The notes below the pieces were generated by a model. That model saw only the letters and a program-made list of their open reading frames with translations, made no database searches and was not told where the DNA came from. Positions 11,986-23,800 of a stretch of 64,000 bases of DNA are shown in pieces. Location of the stretch: contig CM037846.1 in the NCBI GenBank assembly GCA_021234535.1, positions 16,008,150 to 16,072,149 on the forward strand, given 5' to 3'. Numbering within the stretch: position 1 is the stretch's first letter; each line of letters begins with the position of its first letter. The stretch is from Stichopus chloronotus. Lineage: Eukaryota; Echinodermata; Holothuroidea; Aspidochirotida; Stichopodidae. The translations under genes were made by a program, and so were the position numbers.

Positions 11986-13054
11986 TAAATATCCACACAA
12001 GCACGTTTGGGGAAATTATCGTACCCAATATGCAAAGACAGGTCTATCTTTTTAAGTCTGCCAACCCTCTTTTAATCTGATGATGGTCAAGAGATATAGT
12101 ACAACAATGTCACAAATCTTGACTCCATTTCACCAACTAATCTCTTTATTTTGTTCATGTCTCCACTCATGCCACCTCCCCCTGACCTCCCGGGCTGCAA
12201 AATCTGGCACTGTCACATCCCTTCTGTGCTCCCCATCTTTATCTCTCTATCCCCACAAAAATAAATTGACCTTACAATCTTGAGGCTAAACTGAACCATC
12301 TAATGTTTCTCATGGAAGTTAATAATTTCTACAAATATGGCTTAATCTGATAGTTGTCTGTATCACATTTGCACACAAGAAAATTTCACCTTCATGATGT
12401 TCACATTTCACTTTGATGATGATTACTTTTTGAACATCAAAGTTTTGAAAAGTACAATTGTTAAATATTTTCTTTTCACATAACCATGAACAAAAATACA
12501 GTCAACTTAAACTCTGCTCCCCCTCCCATCCCTTTACTCTTTAGTGCCAACTGGATTCTCAATAAGTTGACCCACACTTTCTTTTTCAGGTTTCATGAAG
12601 AGCTTCAATGCTTCAAGAAATTCTTTCTTCTCTTAAAGAAATGAAACTTCATGTCAAATGTGAGTGGGTTAGAGATTGTAAATTACCAACAGTTTCCTGA
12701 TATGACTGTTAAAGGCAAGTCGTTGGGTCAACTGCACTCTTGAATGTACTATGTGTGAGAGTTCTTATTCATTTTAAACAAAGACCAAACTTTCTATCCA
12801 GTATGTCCCTGACTAGTGTCCCATTCTGGGAGGCAGGGGGTATTTTTAGTGTTTGTTTGTACCCTGATGAAAACATCTTCCTTTTAAGAACTGACCAAAA
12901 GTTTCCATGTCTCAAAAAAAAAAAAAATGCAGTGTGTGGCCTAAAATCATGCCTCCCTGTGATGCTGAGTGAGAAGTTGCAGGTCTGTCTGAGTACAGTA
13001 TAACAGAGCAAATAGACAGACTACACCAACAGCACTATAGTCAGGGTTTTCACC

Positions 13055-13192
13055 AGTGACCAGGTACCTCCCTCCCAGGACAATTTCCACTGACAAATTT
13101 TCCTGCAACATTTCCCCTCTGACCACCTCCCTGGAAAATTTACACCCAAACAATTCCCAACCTGGAGAATTCCACCTTGGACAACTCAGGGG
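13055..13192. repeat. Degenerate tandem repeat, about 15-bp units
   Basis: Units such as ACAATTTCCACTG, ACATTTCCCCTCTG, ACAATTCCCAACCTGG and GAATTCCACCTTGG follow each other with variable length. Confidence 0.65.
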
Positions 13193-13729
13193 GTTCATCA
13201 GGTAAATGATCCAAGCAGGAGAAATAGTCCTGAAACATTCTCACTAGCTAGCTAGTCAAACTGGGCGGAGGTAGGATTCTCAATATTAGAGGAATCAGCA
13301 GCAATCATAAAGCAATCGTCAAATAGGTGTCGGGTCAAGGGGGCCCACCTGAGGGCCCCAGGTTATGGAGTCCAGGTACCAAACCCCAGGTGCTGGTACA
13401 AGGGATGAAGCCCCTGGGGACACCAAGATTTTGGCACTCCTACAATCAGCACCAAATTAGTTCAAATTTGAGCTTTTCTTTGGTGCACTAGTTCATGATT
13501 CTTCAAACAAATTTGCAATAATTACATTATTTATGAATTATGACTTCTAGTACAATCATGGTCATCTGACTTCAAGCTCTGTGGCATATTCACTGCAATT
13601 TAAAAAGCAGGCGCTCAACTTTCAAGTAAGGCTGGAATCTTTCAAAGCAAGACCTGAGAAGTAAAATCAAATTCAAACCAGGTACTGGCCCCAGTTAAAA
13701 TAGGATGGTGAGAAACCTGGTAGATTACC

Positions 13730-14510
13730 CTACAATACAGTTCCACTTAGCAAAACAATTAGTACAAAACAGTGCGCTGTACAGAATGATAGCACAGTAC
13801 TGTATTTTACCAGGTAGTACATAAGGGTAATCGTTATGGTAGTACAGTGTGGTAGGACACTGTGTAAGTACAGTACGGTAGTACAAATATGGGTGCACAG
13901 TAAAGTACAGCAGTTAACTATGGTAGAACAGTTCATGGTAGAATAGTTCATTAACACTTTGGTATTACATTAAGGTTCCACTGCGATAAGACAGTACATG
14001 GTACAACACCATGTGAGTAAAGTACGGTAGGACACTGTGGTAGTGCAGTATGGTATAGACCAGCACAGTATGGTAGAACACAATAGTAGTGCAGTACAGC
14101 ACCTATGGTTGTAGAATACAGTAATATGTGTAAAATCCAGTACAGCATGATAGAACACTGTGGTAGTACAGTACCGTAGTATAATACTGGTAGTAGCCTA
14201 TTCCTGGTACAAGTATGGTAGCACACTGTACATGATGGTACAGAACATAGTAGAAGTTCAACATGGTAGCGCACTGCATTAGCAAAGTAGGTAAGGACAC
14301 TATGACAGAACACTTTGGTACTAGTCCACTTACAAAGCACAGCACGGTATGGTACAGTACCAGAAAAGAATTAGTACAGTACCGCAACTATGGCAGTACT
14401 GGATGGTATTTGTTCAGTATTTTGCAGAGGTACAGTACAATGCAATCATACAGTATAGTAACTACTGGCATAAAAGCTTACAGTATAGCACTGCAATACA
14501 ATGTCTAATG
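13730..14510. repeat. Degenerate TAGTACAGTA minisatellite, about 780 bp
   Basis: The motif GGTAGTACAGTA and variants (GGTAGAACAC, GGTATAGACC, GGTAGCACAC) recur dozens of times at uneven spacing of about 10-16 bp. Long - strand open frames here (up to 129 codons) are made of this repeat and have Cys/Leu/Tyr/Thr-biased composition, so they are not called as genes. Confidence 0.85.
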
Positions 14511-15483
14511 CAGTGTATCTAGTGGACATCTCTTCAGTTCATGGTCACCCCCTCCCCTCTTCTTCCTTCATTCTCGTTTCCTTGTCACAATTCTTCCTCC
14601 TCTGTGGCACATATTTTCATATGAAATCAATATGCATCAAAACTACTGTACAGCAAGATGTGCTGTTTGAAAGAAAACAAATAGCCTTTATTAGGCTTTT
14701 TTGGGAAATTAGGTTTCACTTGGACAAATAGACCACAATGTGGTAGTTTGTACAGCTTTTTACAACTATACAAAATGTAGTCAGTCTTTTGGTACACATT
14801 GTAGGAATCACAGCACATCCTGCTTTAACTATTGTACCGTTCGTTGTTGCATACAAAGTCTAAGAATACATTGCTCACAACCAGCTTTCAACTGAGGGAG
14901 TCAGTTATTATTCGCTACATGTTAGTATCTCTTTGGAATGTTTGGAAGCTTTCATAGCAAATTTGTTAAAGCTTGTGAATACATGAAATATTAATCAAGT
15001 TTAATGGTACTAAACACTGTCTAATATTCTATCTAACGGTCTTTAAAGGAAACTATTGGCATTTGTTTCAAAGCAAACAACCATATTTTTAAAACCGATG
15101 TTTGTGGACATGAAATGATAGATTATTCACAACAAGGAGCAGCCTTCTTTTCATGAAATAAGTTTCTCACATGTAAAAAATCAGTTGTCTCTCAATCAAC
15201 AATAATTTGTTCAACCAAACTTTTCAAAGTTGACACATTTTCCATTTCTCATCACATGCATAATGTTTTAAGGAGATGAAGCTTTTGCAGATGTTTGTTG
15301 ATGACATGGAATGGTATAACAATGACTAAAGACACTTTTCTTTGTATGTGATGTTGATATATTTCAAACACCGTATTTGACTTTAGATCAAGGAAACTCT
15401 GGCGTTAGTGAATATGATCACTGAAAATTCGATCAAACATTGGATCGGGCGGATGTTTACCACAATTGGTAAAACATCGGATT

Positions 15484-15605
15484 CCCCACAACTCACTGGT
15501 GTGGGTATTCACGAGTGACAATACTTACCACTAGCTTACTCATGCATTAAGTTTGCCCTAGCTCAAAGTGCAACTGAAATCTATTCTGACACAGCGCCCT
15601 CTAGG
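15484..15605 (+). repeat. R3 repeat copy
   Basis: It begins CCCCACAACTCACTGGTGTG, with GTATTCACGAGTGAC and AATACTTACC, and ends near AGCGCCCTCTAGG. It lies only about 30 bp left of an R2 MITE. Confidence 0.7.
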
Positions 15606-15636
15606 AAACACTCAAAGAGACAACATCATACATGAA

Positions 15637-16004
15637 AGAGGCTCATCGAGCTGTTTTCTGAAATTCACTCAATTTTTCTGAACCAGTCAAGTTTCCTTCG
15701 CATACTAATGACAAATAGTCAAACTAAAAGGATCCCAAAGTTTTACATTCGTTGGAATGTTAATGAGTGAGTAACCAACGATTAAATTTGGTTTTTGAAA
15801 CTTTGTGACCAGACATTTTCACATTAGTACATTCACATGCACACAATCAGAGCAAGTAACGGTCAAAAATTCGAAAAAATTGACAGTTTTCATATAACTA
15901 TTGGATGTGAAACTTGATTAATTATGCTAATTGTGAGTATTGCCGTGTGTTTGTATACTTCAAAATCACCGCTATCTTTACTGATATCAACTCAATGAGC
16001 CCCT
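15637..16004 (+). mobile_element. R2 MITE copy (368 bp) with TTAA-type site
   Basis: The right flank is TTAA (16005-16008) and the left flank is TGAA (one change). The ends are AGAGGCTCATCGAG and CTCAATGAGCCCCT, inverted repeats of each other. It is the same length as the copy at 19963 and aligns with it end to end with few differences. There is no coding capacity. Confidence 0.88.
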
Positions 16005-16008
16005 TTAA

Positions 16009-16200
16009 ATGAAAATTTTTTCTGGAGAGAACACACTTGATACTGTAGAGATAATATCAGGTCGGATATCGGCTGATGTTGTGACAGTAAAGTCAGCCAT
16101 TACACTGGCTAACAAAAACCACGTCGGTTCATCCGTAGTGAGTGATACAGTTGGCAACAAAGAGCTTTTTGGTAAACATAAGGTGACATCAACTTATCTG
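16009..16200 (+). other. Open segment with protein-like composition, unassigned
   Basis: One frame reads MKIFSGENTLDTVEIISGRI, then SADVVTVKSAITLANKNHVG and SSVVSDTVGNKELFGKHK, with AAG|GTGACA at 16181 as a possible donor. It begins directly at the right TTAA of an R2 MITE. No family was recognised; it may be an exon remnant. Confidence 0.25.
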
Positions 16201-16414
16201 CAACAATATCCTAATTGACAAATTATCAACAACAGTATTTATTAGGATTCAAGGGGGCAGAGACCTTCCACAGGTTTGTGCTCAAAATCCAATACCGCTT
16301 AAAACTGTCTGTAGTTTTATGTAGACTTGAGAGTTTGTGTGACATCTTCGATACGCAATCAAGGTAATTTACAGAAGCTAATGACTCTATGAATTGATAC
16401 AAACACCTCTTCTG

Positions 16415-16520
16415 GAGCCTGCCTCTGAAAGCATCACCGACAATGCTACCATTCTAGGCACAAAGCACTTGTCGTCCGACAGGACATTTGTTATGCTGAG
16501 ACGTGTACAGTTAGCAAAGT
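16415..16520 (+). repeat. Exon-like repeat segment E
   Basis: The frame reads EPASESITDNATILGTKHLS then SDRTFVMLRR, with GTACAG after it. The tail TTTGTTATGCTGAGACG matches the A and B segments. Confidence 0.4.
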
Positions 16521-16734
16521 TCTGCGGAATTACTTCAAGATTTTATTTGTTACGAACTATCAAAGTGAAGGTCAGCATGAAGCACAACAACAATTGAATG
16601 CAATGCTATTGACACTATATGCTTAGAGGTTGCATCTAAGCACATAGCAAGCAGTCCACAATATACACAATGATTGAATACAATAATTCTATCCAAACAA
16701 TCGATAAATTTTTCCTGCAGTAAACATAAATTTC

Positions 16735-17235
16735 AGCCTTCCACCCTTCAAGTGACTGTGTGCGTAGACAAAAAGTGAAAACATTAAAATTTCATGTGCA
16801 CATGTTTGGTATGTCTTTTCATTTCACCATTGAGATGACTTGGGAAAATAAAATACGTTTCACATGATAAATTCGGCCACATGATTTAAAATTCTTCTCA
16901 TATAACAGCGACAAGTGTACAGTACGATCATTTTGACAGTTTTCATTCAACTTGACAGTTTGCCTCTTTGAACGAGCCAATGAGAAGCACACTAGTAAGT
17001 GATGAATTTTCAGAGCTGGTCAAAACAGCTCATGTAGCTGAAGTGATAAGGAGGTGATGGTTGTAGTTTATGAAGACTGTACTTTGTTTTACTACATACT
17101 ACAACTCCTGATAACGACCAAAGAGCAACAGATTGAGTAACACAAATTTGCGGTACCAGTGAGACCTATACTGTAGCATATGAAGGCACTTCCATTAATA
17201 ACAAGAACTGCTACCTTTCAAATATGATTTCTACT
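16735..17235 (-). mobile_element. R1 element fragment, inverted
   Basis: Read on the - strand, it follows R1 bases about 5100-5540, for example GTGCTTCTCATTGGCTCGTT, AGAAGAATTT and CACTTTTTGTCTACGCACAC. Neither terminal repeat was found. Confidence 0.65.
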
Positions 17236-17645
17236 AGTGTATCATCACTGAATTGTCCAAACATGCTCATAATTAGGAAAGTAATGCTTTTGCATTTATA
17301 GTTTCATTATGGCTATTGCAATGTGCAGTTGTCCTGTACATTTACCACAGGACCTAAAAAAAAACTATATCAACCTTCTTTCTACTATAAATAACTCTCT
17401 AATTAGTGAAATTTTTTCCTGAAAGAAACATGGCATGGATGTTATTTTCTAAGTCAGTATCACATGGAAGAGAAAGATGGAAGATTTATGACGAAAGTTT
17501 TTTTTTTTTTCTTTTTTACAAAGAGCACATTCTGCTTTCATTTGCCAGGACAAAAATCAATATACACATGAGCTGTATATCCTAAGAGAGATCACTCGTT
17601 CTATTCAATAGACTTATTACATAGGATTCCATGTTCCAATGGACT

Positions 17646-17790
17646 CCCCACAACTTCCTGGTGTGGGTATTCACGAGTGGCTATACTTACTGTACCCCTT
17701 GCCTGAGCACTAATGCATACATTTGACCCATGCTCAAATCGCCCCCGAAACTAATTCTAGCACTGCAACCTCTAAGCCCTAGCTGTTTCA
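17646..17790 (+). repeat. R3 repeat copy
   Basis: It begins CCCCACAACTTCCTGGTGTG, contains GTATTCACGAGTGGCTATAC and ends near CACTGCAACCTCTAAGCC. Confidence 0.7.
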
Positions 17791-18142
17791 TCGTCCTACT
17801 GCACAGTTTTTGTCAAGCAAGTAAAGATTTATAAACAAATTCCTGCAAAGTCAGTCAACCATTTTTCTTTGATTTGGCTTACACTTGAATGAACTAATGA
17901 CCTAAACTTAGTCCTGACCAAATGAGACATGTCTGAATTTCCTCGATATTTTCATGGACTCCTGAGAATTTCATTTTATTCTCAGTTTCTCTTTCCCCTC
18001 TTTTTTTTTTTTTTGTTGACAATTATGCAATGCATATTGAGTATAATAGTGCCAAAGGCTAATTTTTCACTTCATTACATTTTATCCAAATTGTGATCAA
18101 CCGACCATGAAACAAATGCAACAGATGTTTTTGTTTACCAGC

Positions 18143-18388
18143 AAAGTGTCGCACACCTTCCTGGTCGGTATGGATGAGAGTAACACGCTGAGGAAGGGAT
18201 TGGAGAAATGCTTCACGGAGCATTTCATCCACTTCCATGACACGTGAGATAATTACGGAGAGGCAGCCAGAGGTATATATGGCATATCAGGATGGATAAG
18301 TGAGCCAATCCCTGATGAGGACGTTAGAGATGGATATGAGAGTCTGCAGAGATTCCTCATCAACATCACATCTCAGTACCAAGGTTGA
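18143..18388 (+). pseudogene. Coding relic with one in-frame stop, protein not recognised
   Basis: One frame reads KVSHTFLVGMDESNTLRKGL, then EKCFTEHFIHFHDT, a TGA at 18245-18247, then DNYGEAARGIYGISGWISEP and IPDEDVRDGYESLQRFLINI, ending TSQYQG before a second TGA. The composition on both sides of the TGA is strongly protein-like, and the surrounding DNA is not. A pyrimidine-rich TTTTTGTTTACCAG lies just upstream and could be an acceptor. It may be a decayed exon or a fragment of a transposon protein. A 20-bp palindrome follows directly (18392-18411). Confidence 0.5.
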
Positions 18389-18391
18389 TCA

Positions 18392-18411
18392 GACCATGGA
18401 GCTCCATGGTC
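18392..18411. repeat. 20-bp perfect palindrome
   Basis: GACCATGGAGCTCCATGGTC is its own reverse complement. Its 18-bp core is identical to 11914-11931. It may mark an element end or a palindromic protein-binding site. Confidence 0.75.
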
Positions 18412-19962
18412 AGACTAGACTGATGCTTACTCTGCTTACTTGAATATCATGCAAATTTATAATAAATAATAGGCCTATGATAATTTAAATTTATAAATAA
18501 TAAATAACTTTATTTATCCATTATTTTATTCTAGTACTCATGGCTTGAATAGTCAGTCACAACTCTGCATGGAGCTACTCCTGACTCCTACTTACATCAT
18601 TAATTAACTACCACCAACACACACACAGAACATTGTATGGATAACATGAATTATCATACAGAAAAATGTACTGTAGGACCCCAAACAGTGTTGGTGGGTT
18701 TGCATTGGGCTTCTTGCTGACAATCTAAGTTGTCATACTTCATTGAAGTTGCAAAAGAACATTAATCTTTACAGTTGTTAGCGCACAAAAAACACGTACA
18801 AGAATGGTTTTTGTTAGTTCTAAAAATCTGACCAGTGTCGTGACTCCAAGGAAAGTGCTAGGGAAGTAGAGTCGTGATTTCCGGCCAGGAGTTGTGACTC
18901 CCTTCTACTCGCCCAAGCCTACATCAGACTACGATATCAGACTTCTAGTGAACACCAATTCATATCACTGACGCCTAAAGGTTCACACTGAGTTGATTCA
19001 TGAGAATTTCAAAGGGTGACAATCACAATTGCTAATGTAATAAGCTAGTAGTTAAGTTTTACATCAAGAACTTGTGAAAACTCAAAATATTTGAATTTTG
19101 GTCCCTGGCTTGTTCTGGCTGTGTGCATATAGAATAGTGCTAATCCAAAAAAGTATCTTGTTACAAATTTTCAAAGACCAAATTAATTCATTAATTATAC
19201 TCACTCATTAGCGTTCTCATTTGTGACACATGGGGAATCTCTTAGCTTGACCATTTGTCATTGGTATATGAATGAAACTTAACTGATTTGGAAGGAGAAA
19301 GTGTGAATTTCAGGACACAACTCAACAAACCCCTGTAAAGAGCACCTCTCATCACTAGACAAGATTGAATTTTTTTTTGCAGGATGCATTTGGAGGATGC
19401 ATATTTCAGTAATCTCAAAGATCTCAAAGAAAAATCTTGTTTGCTTCTCAGATATTTTTGCCCAAAAGTCAGGAAGGGATATTAGCATTTGCAATGGGTC
19501 TGAACTTCTGACCCAGGTAACCACCGTCCATACTCGGTCCGGTGTACAGATACCCCAGAAAATAACTTCTGTTAGGCTTCGAGTTTGTTGCTATGTCATA
19601 CCACGACGTTTTGTTATGCATGTCTATGAGACCATGTACTGTATCTTTCATAGCGGCATGAGAGCGAACTTATTTTACGTTGACATACAGTATGCTGATT
19701 TTTTTCACACATTGCACATTACCGAAAGTTCAAATCTGGGTAGCAATTTCAGAACCAGACAGCCAATGCAAACACTACATTGGTCATTCAGAGAATGACT
19801 GCGCAAAATGAACACATGGTATTCCGCACAAAAATACCTCTCCTCCTTCAAACCTGAACATTCAGAGATCTTGTGCTGTTACTGCAGATACATAAACTGT
19901 AGGAATGTTGACAAATCAGACACTCAACCTAATTCTTACGACTGCTTCAACTTTATCTTTAA

Positions 19963-20330
19963 AGAGGCTCATTGAGTTGTTTTGTGAAATTCACTCAATT
20001 TGTCTAAACCGGTCAAGTTTCCTTCACATACTAATGACAAACAGTCAAACTAAAAGGATCCCAAAGTTTTACATACCCTGGAACATTAACGAGTGAGTAA
20101 CCAACGATTAGATTTGGTTTTTGAAACTTTGTGACCAGACATTTTCACATTAGTACATTCACATGCACACAATCAGAGCAAGTAACGGTCAAAAATTCGA
20201 AAAATTTGACAGTTTTCATACAACTATTGGATGTGAAACTTGATTGATTATGTTAATTGTGAGTATTGTCGTGTGTTTGTATACTTCAAAATCACCGCAA
20301 TCTTTGCTGATATCAACTCAATGAGCCCCT
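19963..20330 (+). mobile_element. R2 MITE, best copy (368 bp, perfect TTAA duplication)
   Basis: TTAA is present on both sides (19959-19962 and 20331-20334). The ends AGAGGCTCATTGAGTTG and CAACTCAATGAGCCCCT pair with one mismatch over 17 bp. It is the best-preserved of three copies and defines the family. Confidence 0.92.
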
Positions 20331-20754
20331 TTAAGGGGGGTTAGGAGGGAGGGAGGAAGGGACATTTATGGAAGATCTCTGACATCATTTAAACTACAAT
20401 TATTTTATAGTAACAGCTAGCTGTTACTTCATAGAAACTGTCCAAAGTTTGTTGCTCAAACTTGGTGTACCTAGTGTTTTTGCTCTTTCTACTGCCAGAA
20501 AGTATGTACATATGCAATGATAAACATTTGCTGACACTTGCATTACTAGCATGGAAGAATTTTGAAGGAGGCTGTAGTATGGTAGTAAGACCAGAAGGCA
20601 TTAAAGTCAGAGTTATCCCAAAATGCTCAAACCTCAAGCGGTTTGGTTTTTTGCGAATGACTCAGTTACCTGTCTCCTCACAACTACGCATTTCCAAGAG
20701 TACGGGTAACTTTAAACACTGCTGGCACTGTCCGGTCTCAAAAATTCACTGAGC

Positions 20755-20880
20755 CTCCACACTCTTAGCACATCAGGATGGCAGAATGGGAAATAGGAAC
20801 TTGTCTGGTATTAAACCAATGGAGCCAGTAGTGGTGTTTTAAGTTAAAGAGTATTCTTGGCATGGTAATGGGGGTGCATT
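20755..20880 (+). repeat. Exon-like repeat segment F
   Basis: It aligns with segment D: CACTCTTAGCACATCAGGAT, CAGAATGGG, GGTATTA, GAGCCAGTAGTGGTGTT and ATTCTTGGCATGGTA. It lacks a clear donor and is frame-broken. Confidence 0.45.
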
Positions 20881-20899
20881 TATTTCATTTTCATTAAAT

Positions 20900-23800
20900 A
20901 ATGGTCTCTCTTGTTATTTCAACATGATACTGGCACAAACAAATACAGGAAAATTTAATATGCCCACTTGTACCTCTGTGCTGACTTGTCCATTGCACAA
21001 AAGGCAATTCGATAAGACGTATTCCAGGAGTTCCAGAGGGACAGGCTTGATTGCCAGCAACAGTTTACAAAATATCACACAGACCTTCATAAATGCGAGA
21101 TTACATGCATGGGAACATCACATTACATTGGATTCTTTTATGAAAATGTAAACTAACACATCTGATTAAAGCAGAAGTTAGAAAGTTACCACAAAGATAT
21201 TTCACTGAGCAGAAAGCTATAGTACCAATAGTCCAAATGGCAAATGATCACATTCTGCTCTCATAATGCTGGACAACTCTGATACAGATGTTCTGATTGG
21301 TGTTTCCATTGGTTACTAAAATCGGAACAAGGTTATTTACGACACCTACCGTTTGTTCGCCTGGAATACCCAACAAAAATGTGAGGCCTGTCAATAACAC
21401 TGGCATTTTGTTGATGTTGATAAATTACTTCACAAGGGAACAATAATTATGCAGATCGACATACTGTATTAAGGAGTATGTGATGAAATGACCATTTCAT
21501 TTTTGTTTCATATCAAACCTAACACAAATTTGTTCAGTTCATTTCATTTAAAATGAATACTCAACCAGATAAGACAGATAACATCTGACATTGGCCTAAG
21601 GAAGTGCTCTTGTTCACATATACAACTGGGTGGTAAGTTTGGACCGAGCTAGTAATTTGGGACCAGGGTAGGAAAAGTCAGGCGGGTACCATTCACACTG
21701 TCCTTTCCTATTTTCAATCTTTGAATTGTGCTACTGAAAATTAAATTTTTTTCTTCTGCAGATCTGCGTTTTATTACAAGTTAATTGTGAATGAAAACAG
21801 TCTAGACTATCCAGAAAATTTGATAATTATGTGCTGTGAGAATAATACAATTATTTTTTCCAGAAAGTATTAACAAACTAAACATCTCCTTGATCAAAGA
21901 AGAGGTGGAGAAACTTTATCCATCAAGTTCTAGATGAAGCAGAGCATGATTTTGTTCAAAGGACATGTACACACATTCACAGCCTTGCTACGATTCCATT
22001 GCATCTAAGTGGGTCGCTGTGTAAGGTCAAGAAACTTCCCATAATTTAGATTTACAAAGTACCATCCTCTCTCGGAAAACTGAAGCAATAGCTCAACAGT
22101 TCTGTTATCCCAATTGAATCATTGTGTGTGTTTAATTACTGAAACCTATTGGGGCCAGCAAGAGCCCAAAGGCTTATTGGTAATCTGAGAGAGTTCCACG
22201 GGGCTTTCCTCTTTCCTATGAGATGCAGACAAAAGAACTACTCGAGGGTGAAAGGTACATGAGTTTGGCAGAGGGCTAACAAAGTTTTTTCCTACATCAA
22301 TGACAATATTGTAAAAAAAATAGACCCGCGTCTGCTGTTTGTACAGTATGTGTAATGTTAATAACTTCAGTTCCATACTCTATCTTCACATACATTTCCA
22401 TGGATGGAAAATGCTCCGTGCAGACCCTTTACATAACATTACAGACTCATATATGTCAAGAAATAGTTTCTCAAGTTCCGATGGCAGGGCTGAACATACT
22501 CCTTAAAAAATTAAATTGCCCAATGGGGGGCAAGAGACATTCGGAATTCCCTTTCCCTGATAAATTTTCACTTGCCTGGATAACAGAGCAATCCTCCATG
22601 TTCGGTCCTGACGGGGTTTGAACATGAAGTGAATGTTGCTTCAAATCACAGAACTGTGGTATTAAAGACAGTTTACTAGAAGAGGTGGGTGTAGAAGGGA
22701 GGGAGGAGAGGGGGGAGGAGAGAGGAGGAAGTAAAAGAGAAGGTATGCAGGCTCTACATCGCTTCTTAGAAATGCTCCTTGTCGTTACAGGAAGAATGAT
22801 TATAAACACACCTGAAGTGACAAATCAGCTTAGACCGTCATAAGGTTTTTAATGCTAAACTGGACAATTACTACAGATCCTCTGAAGAATAAGATTTGTT
22901 GCACCTTAATCATACATTTCCGTGACCATAGACAATGAAACATACAGTACAGGGTCAATCAAGTACAGTACTTAATTTTGCGTACAACCTTTCTTTTGCC
23001 CATGGCAGCTTCATTGTGTGTTTAGTGCATCTAGTCCAAACATGGAAGTACTTCATGGTCCAACAGGTCAATATGAATTTGAATAATTAGCAAGATTTTC
23101 AACGATTTTGGAAGACAAGATTTTCACAATAAATTTGACTAGCACTTACAGCTAGACTGAGAAGGAAACACGCAACTCAATTGTTGTAACTGGGGTAGAC
23201 TGTGGTGGGCAACAAAGGCCGACAGTATTCCAGCCTGGTCTTCACGATCAGTTTGCACCTTACTTTTAAACTTTGGTGCCATACATAAAACAGCTTGGGT
23301 TGACCAGTAATTTAGACTTCTACCAAATATGGGGTGAGCAGAAAAGCCTTTCCGGGGAATTGTAGGCAATAGTAGCACTTAGACAAAATAAAAACATTTC
23401 ACAGAGTGGTTACCTGCAGAAATCACTATAGACAGACTACACTTCATTATAAAAACCAACAAGCCAGCAAAAAAGATCACAGATGACCACAGCAAGATTT
23501 TATGCAGAAAAGTAACGTTAAAACTGTCTTACATGACCATCATTTTCATCTTACAAGTTTCTCTTTATATGTCCCAGTCCTGTTGACAAACAGAGGCCAG
23601 TGAGTGGTTCATAGTCAATGGTCTTTTATCATGACTAGGAGTGACTATGGATAAATGAATTTGACCACATTGTGTACATCAAACGCAAGAAAACAATAGT
23701 AGTTCCAAATGGTAATTATCCTTGTTCGAGGAAAATATCATATCTTTCTCAACATGAAATTGAAAGTTCAACATTACAAACAGTTGCAGCCTCCAGCTGG

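Noticed and set aside
13951..14387. Long - strand open frames of 129 and 94 codons
   Set aside because: They lie in the TAGTACAGTA minisatellite and their Cys/Leu/Tyr/Thr-rich composition is a by-product of the repeat.
19397..19798. Overlapping open frames on both strands (133 codons +, 60 codons -)
   Set aside because: The - strand frame (with YFLGYLYTGPSMDGGYLGQK) looks somewhat protein-like, but no matching splice sites or family were found and the two strands give conflicting readings.
23139..23378. 79-codon - strand frame ending near a GTAAGTGC donor
   Set aside because: No clear acceptor tract and no recognised family; evidence too thin to call an exon.
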